Shown: in pieces, positions 7,583-16,926 of the stretch
How positions within the stretch are numbered: position 1 is the stretch's first letter
Layout of the letters: every line of letters begins with the position of its first letter
NCBI RefSeq assembly: GCF_018135625.1
Contig: NZ_CP073078.1
Span: 4,124,501-4,188,500 of the forward strand
DNA length: 64,000 nucleotides
Reading direction: 5' to 3'
Source of the DNA: Phenylobacterium montanum
GTDB taxonomy: Bacteria; Pseudomonadota; Alphaproteobacteria; Caulobacterales; Caulobacteraceae
The notes under the pieces: generated by a model
The model's database searches: none
What the model saw: the letters and a program-made list of their open reading frames with translations, nothing else
Told to the model about the DNA's origin: nothing
Program-made: the position numbers and the translations under genes

Positions 7583-10500
7583 GCCACCATTGCTTCGGCC
7601 TGCTTCAGGTCAACCGAGACCAGTTGCGAGACCCCGCGCTCGGGCATGGTGACGCCGAACAGCCGGTCCATGCGGGCCATGGTCACCGGGTTGTGGGTGA
7701 TGGCGATGAAGCGGGTCTGGGTGCGCTGGGTCATCTCGGCCAGCATGTTGCAGAAGCGATCGACATTGGCGTCGTCCAGCGGCGCGTCGACCTCGTCCAG
7801 CACGCAGATCGGGGCCGGGTTGGCCAGGAACACGCCGAAGATCAGGGCCGCGGCGGTCAGGGCCTGCTCGCCGCCGGACATCAGGCTCATGGTCGAGAGC
7901 CGCTTGCCGGGCGGACAGGCGAAAATCTCCAGGCCCGCCTCCAGCGGGTCGTCGGACTCGATCAAGCGCAGTTCGGCCTGGCCACCGCCGAACAGGGCCA
8001 GGAACAGGCTCTTGAAGTGCTCATTGATCACCTCGAAGGCGGCCAGCAGACGTTCGCGCCCCTCGGCGTTCAGGGCCTCGATGCCCTCGCGCAGGCGGGA
8101 AATGGCGCCGGAGAGGTCGCCGCGCTCGGTCTTCAGGGTGTGCAGGCGGGTTTCGTACTCGACCATTTCTTCCTCGGCCCGCAGGTTGACCGGGCCGATG
8201 GCGTCGCGGTCGCGCTCCAGGTTGGACAGGTGCTGCTCGACCCCGGCCGGATCGGCCGGCACAGCCACGGCGTCGTCGCTGAGCCGGCGGCCGAGCTCCT
8301 CCGGCTCCATGCGGACAGCTTCGCGTAAGGCTCCGGCGATCTCCACCAGGCGCTCGCGCCCCGCCTCGTGGCGGGCGGCGGAGGCGGCGCGCAGCTCGCG
8401 GGCTTCGCCGGCGGCGGCCTCTGCGGCTCTGGCGGCCTTGTCCGCATCGGTGCGGGCGGTTTCGGCGGCGGTGAGGGCGTCGGCGGCCTTGACCTGGCGG
8501 GCCTCAGCGGCGGCCAGCTGGTCGAACAGGTCGGCCCTGCGGCTCTCCAGCCCGCGCGGCGCCTCGCGCGCAGCGTCGAGGGCGATGACGGCCTTGTCGA
8601 GATCCAGGCTGAGGGTCTCCAGCCGCTTGGCGGCGGCTTCGGCCCGGCGCGTCCAGTCGGCGCGGTCGCGCTGGGCGCGCTCCAGCCGGGCGGCGCGGCC
8701 GGCGCGCTCGCGGGTCTCGGCGTCCAGGGCGGCGCGGGCCCGGGCGGCGGCCTCGCGAGCGGCTGTGACGGCGGCGCGGGTCTCGGTCAGGCGCACGGCG
8801 GCCGTGTCATCGGCGCTGAGACCCTGGAAGGCGGTTCTAGCGGCCTCGGCGGCGGCTTCGGCCTCGGCGCGCTCGGCGTCGAAGCGGGCGATGGTCTCGT
8901 CCAACGACTGAGCGCGAGCCTCGCGGCGGGCGATCTCGCGGGCCCAGCGGTCGGCTTCGTCGCGGGCGACGCCGACGGCGCGCTCGGCCGCTTCCGGAGC
9001 TTTGCGGGCGCTGCGCAGGGCCTCTTCCGCGGCCCGCAGCCCCGTGGTCGCCGCCTGGTGCGCCTTAGCGGCCTCGGCGGCTTCCGGGGTCAGGCTTTCG
9101 ATCTCGGCCTCCAGGCCCGCGAGGCGGCGGCGCTGCTCCAGGCGCACGGCCGCCGGCCGCGGCGCCTCGGCGCGGGCGACAAAGCCGTCCCAGCGCCAGA
9201 GGTCGCCCTCGCGGGAGACCAGGCGCGCGCCTGGCGGGATCAGGGCTTGCAAGCGCTCGCCATCGGCGCGGGCGACCACGGCGGTCAGGGCCAGGCGCGC
9301 GGCCAACTCCGCCGGCGCCTTGACCTGCGGCGCGAGAGGTTCGGCGCCCTCGGGCCAGACAATGCTGACGGCCGGATCGCGGCCGGCCCAGTGGGCGGCG
9401 GCGCGCTTGTCTAGCGCCGCGTTCAGGTCGTCTCCCAGGGCTGCAGCCAGGGCGGCTTCGTAGCCGGCGTCTGGGGAAACCTGATCCAGGGCCGGCGGGT
9501 AGGGGCTCTTGGCCGAAGTCTGGGTCAGCTGGGCGAGGCCCCGGGCCTCGGTCTTCAGCCGGCCCAGGCGGTCCTCGGCCTTGCGCGTAGCGTCGCGGGC
9601 GGCGGCCTCGGCGGCGGCGGCTTCGCCTTGCGCCTTCTCCGCGGCGGTCAGGACTTCACGAGCTTCGCGCAGGGCGGCCAGCGCGGCCTCGAAGCGGGCC
9701 TTGGCCGCCTCGGCCTCGGGTGCGGCGACGGGGCCCAGGGCCTCGCGGTCGGCCTTGGCGGTGTCAAGCGCCCGGCGGCTGCGGGCCAGGCGCGCTTCGG
9801 CCTCGGTCTGGCGCTGCTCGGCGGCGCGGCGCTCGGCTTCTTGCGCGGCGACCTGGGCGGCCAGGGCCTCAAGCCCGCCCTCGGCCTCGGCTCTAGCCGC
9901 TTCGGCCGCCTTCACCTGCTCAGTCAGCTCCGGCACACGTTCGGGCGCAGCCTCGGCGGCGGCGTCGAGCTCGGCCAGCTCGGCCTCGATGCGTGAGAGG
10001 GCGATCTTGGCGTCCTGGGCGATCTGCTCTTCCCGCTCCTGATCGGCGGTGAAGCGCTCGACGTCGGCGGCGTGGCGGTCGACCTCGGCCTGGGCCTGCT
10101 CGACCTCACGCTCCAGCCGGTCGTTCTCGATCGCCAGGCGATGCAGCACGGCGCCGGCGATCTGCGCCTCCTCGCGCAAGGCGGGCAAGCCGGTCTCGGC
10201 CTCCGCCGCGGCGGCCTGGGCCGACGCCGACGCGCGTGCGGTTTCCTCGACCCGCGCCAGGGCGTCGCGCGCCTCGGCCTCGGCCCTGGTCAGGGCGGCC
10301 AGGGCGTCGCGCCAGCGGGCGTAGTGCAAAGCGCCCTGCAACGCGCGGATCTCGGCCGACAGGCGCTTGAACTTCTCGGCCTGACGCGCCTCGCGCTTCA
10401 GCCGGGCCAGGGCCGTTTCCAGCTCCTTGGCCACGTCGTCCAGCCGGTCGAGGTTGGTCTCGGCCGCTCTGAGGCGCAGCTCGGCCTCGTGCCGGCGGGT

Positions 10501-11022
10501 GTGTAGGCCGGAGACGCCGCCGGCCTCCTCCAGGATCATGCGCCGGTTCTGCGGCTTGGCGGCGATCAGCTCGCTGATCTGGCCCTGGCGAACCAGGGCC
10601 GGAGAATTGGCCCCGGTGGAGGCGTCGGCGAACAAGAGCTGCACGTCGCGGGCCCGCAGTTCGCGCCCATTGACCCTGTAGGTGGAGCCGGCCCCCTTAT
10701 CGATCCGCCGCACCACCTCCAGCACCGGCTCATTGGCGAACTGGGCCGGCGCCGTACGGTCGGCGTTGTCGATGGTCAGGGTGACTTCGGCGTGGTTGCG
10801 CGAGGGGCGATTGCCCGAGCCGGCGAAGATCACATCGTCCATGCCGCCGGCCCGCATGGCCTTGGCCGAGGTCGCGCCCATCACCCAGCGCAGGGCTTCC
10901 AGAAGGTTGGACTTGCCGCAGCCGTTCGGACCCACGACCCCCGTCAGGCCCGGCTCGATGCGAAACTCGGTCGGCTCGACGAAGGATTTGAATCCGGAAA
11001 GGCGCAGCTTCTGGAAGTGCAA
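7579..11022 (-). CDS. smc: Chromosome segregation ATPase SMC
   Basis: Structural-maintenance-of-chromosomes protein that, with ScpA/ScpB, organises and helps segregate the chromosome. The 1147 residues show Walker A GPNGCGKS (31-38) at the N-terminus, two very long Ala/Glu/Arg-rich coiled coils flanking a hinge near the middle, then the ABC signature [16 protein letters not shown] and Walker [14 protein letters not shown] at the C-terminus. Translation must begin at the TTG at 11022: the family's N-terminal sequence ([14 protein letters not shown]) starts exactly there and no ATG or GTG is placed well. It follows a DsbA-like gene on the same strand with a 7-base gap. Confidence 0.97.
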   Translation of the reverse strand: MHFQKLRLSGFKSFVEPTEFRIEPGLTGVVGPNGCGKSNLLEALRWVMGATSAKAMRAGGMDDVIFAGSGNRPSRNHAEVTLTIDNADRTAPAQFANEPVLEVVRRIDKGAGSTYRVNGRELRARDVQLLFADASTGANSPALVRQGQISELIAAKPQNRRMILEEAGGVSGLHTRRHEAELRLRAAETNLDRLDDVAKELETALARLKREARQAEKFKRLSAEIRALQGALHYARWRDALAALTRAEAEARDALARVEETARASASAQAAAAEAETGLPALREEAQIAGAVLHRLAIENDRLEREVEQAQAEVDRHAADVERFTADQEREEQIAQDAKIALSRIEAELAELDAAAEAAPERVPELTEQVKAAEAARAEAEGGLEALAAQVAAQEAERRAAEQRQTEAEARLARSRRALDTAKADREALGPVAAPEAEAAKARFEAALAALREAREVLTAAEKAQGEAAAAEAAARDATRKAEDRLGRLKTEARGLAQLTQTSAKSPYPPALDQVSPDAGYEAALAAALGDDLNAALDKRAAAHWAGRDPAVSIVWPEGAEPLAPQVKAPAELAARLALTAVVARADGERLQALIPPGARLVSREGDLWRWDGFVARAEAPRPAAVRLEQRRRLAGLEAEIESLTPEAAEAAKAHQAATTGLRAAEEALRSARKAPEAAERAVGVARDEADRWAREIARREARAQSLDETIARFDAERAEAEAAAEAARTAFQGLSADDTAAVRLTETRAAVTAAREAAARARAALDAETRERAGRAARLERAQRDRADWTRRAEAAAKRLETLSLDLDKAVIALDAAREAPRGLESRRADLFDQLAAAEARQVKAADALTAAETARTDADKAARAAEAAAGEARELRAASAARHEAGRERLVEIAGALREAVRMEPEELGRRLSDDAVAVPADPAGVEQHLSNLERDRDAIGPVNLRAEEEMVEYETRLHTLKTERGDLSGAISRLREGIEALNAEGRERLLAAFEVINEHFKSLFLALFGGGQAELRLIESDDPLEAGLEIFACPPGKRLSTMSLMSGGEQALTAAALIFGVFLANPAPICVLDEVDAPLDDANVDRFCNMLAEMTQRTQTRFIAITHNPVTMARMDRLFGVTMPERGVSQLVSVDLKQAEAMVA

Positions 11023-11029
11023 GGCGGCC

Positions 11030-11653
11030 CTAGTGCGCCTTTCGCGCCGCGGCTATGGCGGCGTCCAGCTCGGCGAGAGTCATCTCGCCGGAATCGTAGC
11101 GCTTGCCGTTGATGATGAAGGTGGGCGTGCCGGTGATCTCGTCCCGCCTGGAATAGAGGTCCACACGGGCGTCGAGGTCGGCCAGGCCCTTGCCGTCGAA
11201 TACGCAGGCTTCGAACTGCTGCTGGGTCAGGCCCTGGGACTTGGCCGCCGCGCCCAGCACGCCCTGGATGTCGCCATTCTGATAGATTTCATGCTGGTGG
11301 CGGAAGACCTGGTCCAGGATGGGAAAATACTTGGCCTTGCCGCCGCAACGGGCGGTCAGGAACCCCGCCGCCGCAACCTCCGTCGGCGCGGTCAGGATCT
11401 CGCGCATCACATAGCGCACCTTGCCGGTGTCGATGTACTTGGCCTTGAATTCGGGGAAAATTTCGTTGTTGAACCGGGCGCAGTGTGGACAGCTGGCCGA
11501 GGCGTACTCGATCACCGTCACCTTGGCCTTGGGGTTGCCCAGGGTCATGTCGTCAGGCTTGACCGTGAAGTCCGGCGCAGCCGTGGCGCCAGTCGCCAGG
11601 GCTATGACGAACAGGCCCGCCAGGGCGGCGGCTCTGCGATTGAACAGGCGCAC
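11030..11653 (-). CDS. Periplasmic DsbA-like thiol:disulfide oxidoreductase
   Basis: Thioredoxin-fold protein of 207 residues with a cleavable signal peptide ([20 protein letters not shown], cleavage probably after ATGATAA) and the redox pair CPHC at Cys55-Cys58 in [15 protein letters not shown]. The cis-proline loop is GTPTFIING. This is the DsbA/DSBA-like class found beside smc in many alphaproteobacteria, acting in the periplasm to oxidise or isomerise secreted proteins. It is a tandem paralogue of the next upstream gene; the two share the [12 protein letters not shown] and GFLTARC blocks. A third cysteine pair (Cys in GFLTARC and in FEACVF) may form a structural disulfide. Confidence 0.88.
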   Translation of the reverse strand: MRLFNRRAAALAGLFVIALATGATAAPDFTVKPDDMTLGNPKAKVTVIEYASASCPHCARFNNEIFPEFKAKYIDTGKVRYVMREILTAPTEVAAAGFLTARCGGKAKYFPILDQVFRHQHEIYQNGDIQGVLGAAAKSQGLTQQQFEACVFDGKGLADLDARVDLYSRRDEITGTPTFIINGKRYDSGEMTLAELDAAIAAARKAH

Positions 11654-11722
11654 CTCGAGGGTCCTTTCGGAAGTCGCGCTACGGATTAAAGCCCGATTCT
11701 GGCCTTACGGGCGCCCTTCACC

Positions 11723-12346
11723 CTATTTCCCCGCCTGGGCGGCGGCGATGGCGGCGTCGAGGCTGGCCAGTGTCTGCTCGCCGTCCAGCTTCTTGCCGTT
11801 GACGAAGAAGGTCGGGGTGCCGGTGATACCGTCCTGCTTGGCGTAGCGCTCGACCCGGTCCTGCAGCTGGTTGATGGCTTTTTCGTCGTTGACGCAGTTG
11901 TTGAACTGGCTTTCCGACAGGCCGGCGGACTGGGCGATGCGCAAGAGGCCGCCGTGGAAGTCGCCGGACTGATAGATGGCTGTCTGGTCGTGATAGATGG
12001 TGTCCAGAACTTTGAAATAATTATCCTTTCCGGCGCAGCGCGCGGTCAGGAAGCCGGCGGCGGCGAAGTTTTCCGGCGGGGTCAGGAACTCGCGGAACAC
12101 ATAGTTGATCTTGCCCGTGTCGATGTACTTGGCCTTGAAGGCCGGGAAGACGTCGTCGTTGAACCGGGCGCAGTGCGGGCAGCTGGCCGAGGCGTACTCG
12201 ATCACCGTCACCTTGGCGGCGGGGTTGCCCATGCTCATGTCGTCGGCGGTGGCGGCGGCCTTGTTGCCGAACAGTTTGTCGCAGCCCGCCAGGCTGACCG
12301 ACAGGGCGGCGGCGAGGACGAGGACGCGACGATCGAAAAGACGCAT
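11723..12346 (-). CDS. DsbA-like thiol:disulfide oxidoreductase lipoprotein
   Basis: Second DsbA-like protein, 207 residues from the ATG at 12346, which has AGGAG 8 bases upstream; an upstream in-frame start would add 22 unconserved residues. It differs from its paralogue in having a lipobox (VSLAGC, lipidated Cys22), so it should be membrane-anchored, facing the periplasm. The redox motif is CPHC (Cys56-Cys59) and the cis-proline loop is GTPTFFVNG. Sequence resemblance and head-to-tail placement indicate gene duplication. Family members act as thiol oxidants or DsbG-like isomerases; which applies here is not visible. Confidence 0.88.
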   Translation of the reverse strand: MRLFDRRVLVLAAALSVSLAGCDKLFGNKAAATADDMSMGNPAAKVTVIEYASASCPHCARFNDDVFPAFKAKYIDTGKINYVFREFLTPPENFAAAGFLTARCAGKDNYFKVLDTIYHDQTAIYQSGDFHGGLLRIAQSAGLSESQFNNCVNDEKAINQLQDRVERYAKQDGITGTPTFFVNGKKLDGEQTLASLDAAIAAAQAGK

Positions 12347-12431
12347 GAGCTGGCTCCTGCCGCAGGCATTGTTCTTTGTTTGCGGCTTCGCCGCTGGCGG
12401 GCCGCTTGTCAACGGGCGGGTTGTTGGCGGT

Positions 12432-12983
12432 TCAGCTTCCCCGCCGAAGAACCTCGCGGCCGAGGGTCCTTAGCGCAGCAGTAAGGCCTAAATCTGTTCC
12501 GCGGGCCAGGCTAGCCTCCAGCTCGGCCTCGGCGGCGGCGTCCAGCGGCTTGGCCTTGCGCCGGCGGGTTTCGGCGGCCTTGGTGGCGGCTGGCGGAGGG
12601 CGCCGCACCACGCCTTGGACGATGCGCAGCCGCTCGACTGCGCCTGCGCCCAGGAACAGATTGACCCGGGAGATGATATCGGCGGCCTGGTGCTGAATCA
12701 GGGTGGCGGCGGGGCCGTCGACCTTCAGCTCCAGCGCTGCGCCGGCGCCGCCGCGGCCCTTGCTCAGCTTCACAGGCTCGGTGCGGGCGGCGATGGCCTC
12801 GCCGACGATCTCGCGCCAGCGGGCCTGCAGGCCCTCGGGGCCTTGGCCGAAGCGCTCGTCCAACTGTTTGATCAGGCCGTTCAGAGCCTTGCCGGCCGAG
12901 GGCGCGACGCGGCGCACGGGGCGGGTGCGCTTTTCGGCCAGGATGCGGCTGGCTTCCTCGGGGCTGGGCAGTGGGCGCTGCAT
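12432..12983 (-). CDS. DUF721 (DciA-like) protein
   Basis: A 183-residue protein whose central part (about 35-125: ALNGLIKQLDERFGQGPEGL, then WREIVGEAIAARTEP, then HQAADIISRVNLFLGAG) is the DUF721 domain. That domain defines DciA, the ancestral loader of the replicative helicase DnaB in bacteria lacking DnaC/DnaI; assignment to DciA is by domain, not proof. The C-terminal tail is basic then acidic and probably disordered. The start is the ATG at 12983; a much longer open frame upstream overlaps mutY and is not coding. It is divergent from mutY with a 60-bp gap and lies upstream of the dsbA-dsbA-smc run. Confidence 0.82.
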   Translation of the reverse strand: MQRPLPSPEEASRILAEKRTRPVRRVAPSAGKALNGLIKQLDERFGQGPEGLQARWREIVGEAIAARTEPVKLSKGRGGAGAALELKVDGPAATLIQHQAADIISRVNLFLGAGAVERLRIVQGVVRRPPPAATKAAETRRRKAKPLDAAAEAELEASLARGTDLGLTAALRTLGREVLRRGS

Positions 12984-13043
12984 GTGGAACAGGATAGCTG
13001 TGGGCGGCGGCCGAGTCTCGCCCGCATCACCCCAGGAGCATGG

Positions 13044-14120
13044 ATGCTTTCTGTCGCAGAGACCCGCCGTCGGCTCCTCGCCTGGTATGACAAGAGCGCC
13101 CGCAGCCTGCCCTGGCGTGCGCCGCCGGGCGCGCATCGGCGGGCCGATCCCTATCATGTATGGCTGTCCGAGGTGATGCTGCAACAGACCACCGTGCCGC
13201 ACGCCACGCCCTATTTCCTGAAGTTCCTGGCCACGTGGCCGACGGTCGCCGACCTGTCCGCCGCGCCGGACGAGGCGGTGATGGCCGCCTGGGCCGGGCT
13301 CGGCTACTACGCCCGCGCCCGCAACCTTCTGGCCTGCGCCCGCGCAGTGGCGGCGCTGCCGGGCGCCGCCTTCCCCGACACCGAAGAAGCCCTGCGAGCG
13401 CTCCCGGGCGTGGGCGCCTATACGGCCGCGGCGGTGGCGGCGATCGCCTTCGACCGGGCGGCCAACGTGGTCGATGGCAATGTCGAGCGGGTGATGGCGC
13501 GGCTCTACGCAGTCGAGGAGGCCCTCCCTGCAGGCAAGCCGGCGCTGAAGGCCCTGGCTGCGGGCCTCGTGACCGGCGAGCGGCCGGGCGACTGGGCCCA
13601 GGCGCTGATGGACCTGGGCGCCACGGTCTGCCGGCCCAAGGCGCCTCAGTGCGAGGCCTGCCCCCTCGCCGGCGGCTGCGCGGCCAGGGCCACGGGCGCG
13701 CCGGAGAGCTATCCGCGCAAGCAGGCCAAGGCGGAGCGGCCGCGCCGCTATGGAGCCGCCTTCCTGGCGCTTCAAGGTGACCAGGTCGGGCTGGTGCGAC
13801 GCCCGCCGAAGGGGCTCCTGGGCGGGATGCTGGCCTTGCCGACCAGCGACTGGGGTGAGCGGCCCCTCGCCGAAGCGGAAATCATGGCGGCGGCGCCGGC
13901 GGCCCTGATCTGGCGTCCGGCCGGCGAGATCGAGCACGTCTTCACCCATTTCGCCCTGACCCTGTCGGTCTGGCGGGCCGAGGCGGCGGATGCGGTCGAA
14001 GGACTGATCTGGTCGCCGCGCCGCGACCTTGAGGCCCTGCCCAGCGTGTTCCTGAAAGCGGCGCGCCAAGGCCTCGCCGCGCCAGTCGGCAAGGGAGTGA
14101 ATATGAGGCGGACCGGTTAG
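13044..14120 (+). CDS. mutY: A/G-specific adenine glycosylase MutY
   Basis: Removes adenine mispaired with 8-oxoguanine. From the ATG at 13044, with AGGAG 5 bases upstream, the 358 residues include the catalytic-Glu motif SEVMLQQT (42-49), the helix-hairpin-helix LPGVGAYTAAAV (120-131), the catalytic Asp144 in VVDGNVERV, and the [4Fe-4S] cluster ligands C-x6-C-x2-C-x5-C at Cys196, Cys203, Cys206 and Cys212. The C-terminal part (about 230-345) is the NUDIX-like domain that reads 8-oxoG, with the HVFTHFALTL strand typical of MutY. It is divergent from the DUF721 gene. Confidence 0.97.
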   Translation: MLSVAETRRRLLAWYDKSARSLPWRAPPGAHRRADPYHVWLSEVMLQQTTVPHATPYFLKFLATWPTVADLSAAPDEAVMAAWAGLGYYARARNLLACARAVAALPGAAFPDTEEALRALPGVGAYTAAAVAAIAFDRAANVVDGNVERVMARLYAVEEALPAGKPALKALAAGLVTGERPGDWAQALMDLGATVCRPKAPQCEACPLAGGCAARATGAPESYPRKQAKAERPRRYGAAFLALQGDQVGLVRRPPKGLLGGMLALPTSDWGERPLAEAEIMAAAPAALIWRPAGEIEHVFTHFALTLSVWRAEAADAVEGLIWSPRRDLEALPSVFLKAARQGLAAPVGKGVNMRRTG

Positions 14121-14121
14121 A

Positions 14122-14613
14122 TCAGGCGGCGCGGATGCCGGTCGGAGCGAGGTCGCCCTGGACGCCCAGCAGCGCGTCGTAGCCCAGGATCATGTCGACA
14201 TCGACGCCGTTGCTGGCCAGGGGCAGGCGCAGCCACAGGATCGACAGGTGCCCGGCGCCACGCCAGGCGAAATTGTGCACGCCGACGCCCGGGCGGCGCT
14301 GCTCGACCACCTTGTCCAACTCTGCGCGCCAGTACTCGGCCGAAGCGGAATTGTAGACCTCGCCCAGGGTGTGGCCGGTGATCTCGCGGCCATAGACGCT
14401 GTAGAGCCCGGTGCCAGCCAGGCGCAGGCGGTAGTCGCGCGGGTCGGACAGCACGTCGATCAGGCTGACCGTGGGCAGGTGCCGCTTGAAATGCGCGGGG
14501 TGGATGCTGCGTCGCCCAGGCAGCTTCGCGCCGTCGCGGCGTGAGGCCCAGTAGGCGAACAACTCCTCATGTGCACGAACCGCCGTAGCGGGCCCGCCCG
14601 AATGCGCAAGCAT
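14122..14613 (-). CDS. PAS-domain (PAS_5-type) protein
   Basis: A 163-residue soluble protein that is almost entirely one PAS-like sensory domain of the class common in alphaproteobacteria (PAS_5/DUF1488-like wording varies): YWASRRDGAKLPGRRSIHP, then HLPTVSLIDVL, DYRLRLAGTGLYSVYGREITG and VYNSASAEYW. No output domain, transmembrane segment or signal peptide is present, so it may bind a ligand and act through a partner. The ATG at 14613 has AAGGA about 7 bases upstream; an upstream in-frame start at 14739 adds unconserved sequence. It converges on mutY and has an AT-rich upstream region (14620-14665). Confidence 0.75.
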   Translation of the reverse strand: MLAHSGGPATAVRAHEELFAYWASRRDGAKLPGRRSIHPAHFKRHLPTVSLIDVLSDPRDYRLRLAGTGLYSVYGREITGHTLGEVYNSASAEYWRAELDKVVEQRRPGVGVHNFAWRGAGHLSILWLRLPLASNGVDVDMILGYDALLGVQGDLAPTGIRAA

Positions 14614-14811
14614 CTGCGGATTCCTTAACAACCCGTTGGAATCACAATAAATGATTATCACTCGAGCAACGAATCGCTGGCAAGCGGAAATCCTGTCCGT
14701 GACAAGGCTTTGTCGCGGGTTGTGGCGTGAGCTCCGCACAGGTCCGAAGCAGCCGCCCCAATTCGATCGCGTTAAGATTTGGCGTGGGGCGGACCGTTCT
14801 TTTCGGCCAAC

Positions 14812-14840
14812 GAAAAACGCCCGGGATCGCTCCCGGGCGC
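14812..14840 (-). terminator. Rho-independent terminator of mucR
   Basis: Perfect 8-bp stem GCCCGGGA (14819-14826) / TCCCGGGC (14831-14838) with loop TCGC, followed on the minus strand by a run of five T (14813-14817 read as AAAAA on plus). It sits about 40 bases beyond the mucR stop, in the right orientation to end that transcript. Confidence 0.85.
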
Positions 14841-14875
14841 TCTTCTCAAGGTTGTCCCAGTGGGAAGCGGACGGC

Positions 14876-15295
14876 TCAGCGGCCCTTGCGCGGCGCCTGG
14901 CGTCCGCCCTGACCCAGGCCCATCTGCTTGGCCAGGTCCGAACGGGCCTTGGCGTAGTTCGGGGCTACCATCGGATAGTCCTTCGGCAGGCCCCACTTCG
15001 CCCGATATTCCTCGGGGCTCATATTGTACTTGGTGCGCAGGTGGCGCTTCAGCGACTTGAACTTGCGCCCGTCCTCCAGGCACACCAGATGATCGGGGGT
15101 GATGGAGCGCTTGACCGGGACGGCGGGTTCCTTGGGCGGCGCTTCGACCGGCGCCGGGCCGGCGGTGACCCCGGAAAGGGCCCGATGGATGCTCTGAATC
15201 AGCGAGGGAAGGTCGGCGGCCGATACTGAATTGTTGCCCACGTACGCGGACACGATATCCGCCGTCATCTCGATAATTTCCGATGTGTCGTCCAT
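14876..15295 (-). CDS. mucR: MucR/Ros family transcriptional regulator
   Basis: A 139-residue heterochromatin-like regulator of the MucR/Ros family, which binds AT-rich promoter DNA and controls exopolysaccharide, motility and cell-cycle genes in alphaproteobacteria. An N-terminal helical oligomerisation region ([15 protein letters not shown]) precedes a Pro-rich linker and the Ros-type finger [20 protein letters not shown], then [21 protein letters not shown] and a conserved [18 protein letters not shown] tail. Classical zinc ligands are incomplete: Cys72, Asp75, His85, Tyr90. Reference MucR proteins tolerate such changes. It is followed by a clear intrinsic terminator. The 15296-15560 region upstream probably holds its promoter, and MucR is usually autoregulated. 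Confidence 0.9.
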   Translation of the reverse strand: MDDTSEIIEMTADIVSAYVGNNSVSAADLPSLIQSIHRALSGVTAGPAPVEAPPKEPAVPVKRSITPDHLVCLEDGRKFKSLKRHLRTKYNMSPEEYRAKWGLPKDYPMVAPNYAKARSDLAKQMGLGQGGRQAPRKGR

Positions 15296-15561
15296 CTTTA
15301 TCTCTGTCCGTCTCGGTTTGATCCCAGCGGCGCTTACACGTTCTTACGCCAAGTGCCGACCTGCATATAGAGCTTCACAGGCGGGGACAACGGGTAAAAT
15401 TCAAGCCAGAACACTATTTCAGCGCCAAGAAATGGCCAAGATCACGACATGGCCTCACGAGAGCCACAAATCCTGGAGAGATTGATTTCGAAGTTGAAAT
15501 CTGTGCTTCAGCTTGCTGTCTTGAACGAACCCGACGGGAGCATGGCCAGCACGGACGTTGC

Positions 15562-16788
15562 TTAACGCCCGAATTCACCCGAAAACGCGAGCATGGCCGT
15601 GCGCTGTGGCACCGAGTATTCGTCGGTCACCCCTGCGCCGCCCTCCTCGATCGCCTTCAGCAGCGCCGGTGTCAGGGCGGAGGACAGGGACCAGTTCCAG
15701 TAGCGCAACACCGTCTGCGCCCGGTCGACGGCGATCATGTCATAGGTCACCAGCACCCGCTCGAGCGCGGGGTCGGGGCCGCCGTCGGGGTCCGTTTCGG
15801 GGCGGCCCAGGCCGCGCCACAGGCTGCGCAGGGCCGACTTCGGCAGGCCGGTGGCCTTGCACAGGATGGCGATCGGCTCGCCCCCGACATCGGCGAAGAT
15901 CTTGGCCCCAGTCATCGGCTTGACGCCCGAAAGGTAGGAGATCTCCTCCGCCGTCTCCGAACTCAGGCCCGGTTCGGCGGCGGCGATGGCGGCTTCCAGG
16001 CTGTCGAACGGGCTCTTTTCGATCGCGGCCCGGTTGCGCTGGCGCCGTTCGATGAATTGCAGCGCCTTGCGCGAGAGGGGGTCTTGCCAGCTCTCTTCGG
16101 CGGCCAGGGAGAAGACGTCGCCGGCGGCCTCCTGCATCACCTCGCGCGACACGGCGAAGCGCTGCAGGATCTGCCTGCGGGCTTCGGCGTCGGCCCACCA
16201 GAACAGCACATAGGCGTGGGAGGGGCGCAGCTCAGCGCGGCGCAGCAGCAGCGGCAGGATGCGGGGATGGTTGCGGGTGGCGGCGACCAGGGTTTCAACC
16301 GCGTCGGCCGACAGCCGGGCGAGATCGTTGCGCAAAAGGGCTTCGACCACCTCGGGCTCGAGGTCGACGGCGATCAGGGCCTCGGCCACCACGTCGCTGA
16401 CGCCGCGCCTCTGGGCGACCGCCTTGCGATGGTCGTGGGTCGTGCGGCGGACGCAATCCACCAACTCGGCGTCGCTCAGCGAGGCGCTGTTGGCCAGCAG
16501 CACATTGGCCACCTCGAAGGTGTCGCGAAGCAGCAGGCGCGCCAGGGTCGGCGGAATCTCGGTCAGGTTGGCCAGGCGGTTGGCGACGCGCACCCTATCC
16601 TCCGCCGAAGCCTCGCGCAGCATCTCGACCAAGAGGTCGGCGGTCACCGCGCGCTCGAAGGTGTTCACGCGGCTCAAGGGCAGGCAGACCACGTCGGCCA
16701 GCCGGCGCAGCAGAGCCCGCCGCGCGCGCGACGGCGGCGGTTCGGGCTCCTGGTCGGCGCCCAGGCTGATGGTCGACGGTTCGCTCAT
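15562..16788 (-). CDS. DUF2336 domain protein
   Basis: A 408-residue, mainly alpha-helical soluble protein of the DUF2336 family, which is largely confined to alphaproteobacteria and has no firmly known activity. The sequence is built of HEAT-like helical pairs (for example VTADLLVEMLREASAEDRVR, RVANRLANLTEIPPTLARLL, VDLEPEVVEALLRNDLARL, SADAVETLVAATRNHPRILP) with no catalytic motif, signal peptide or membrane segment. It starts at the ATG at 16788. It stands alone between mucR and the enoyl-CoA hydratase gene. Its helical-repeat form suggests a protein-interaction role (inference). Confidence 0.8.
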   Translation of the reverse strand: MSEPSTISLGADQEPEPPPSRARRALLRRLADVVCLPLSRVNTFERAVTADLLVEMLREASAEDRVRVANRLANLTEIPPTLARLLLRDTFEVANVLLANSASLSDAELVDCVRRTTHDHRKAVAQRRGVSDVVAEALIAVDLEPEVVEALLRNDLARLSADAVETLVAATRNHPRILPLLLRRAELRPSHAYVLFWWADAEARRQILQRFAVSREVMQEAAGDVFSLAAEESWQDPLSRKALQFIERRQRNRAAIEKSPFDSLEAAIAAAEPGLSSETAEEISYLSGVKPMTGAKIFADVGGEPIAILCKATGLPKSALRSLWRGLGRPETDPDGGPDPALERVLVTYDMIAVDRAQTVLRYWNWSLSSALTPALLKAIEEGGAGVTDEYSVPQRTAMLAFSGEFGR

Positions 16789-16926
16789 GGCGCGGGTTGA
16801 ACTAGCGCTCGCAGGTATCGCCAGGGACGGACCATGGCGCGCCGCGAGTTAACCCAGGGTTTGCATCGGAAGTCCACCGGCTGGACGCTCGCTAAAACGT
16901 CGCAGCCCATGGGCGCCGTCTCCGGC

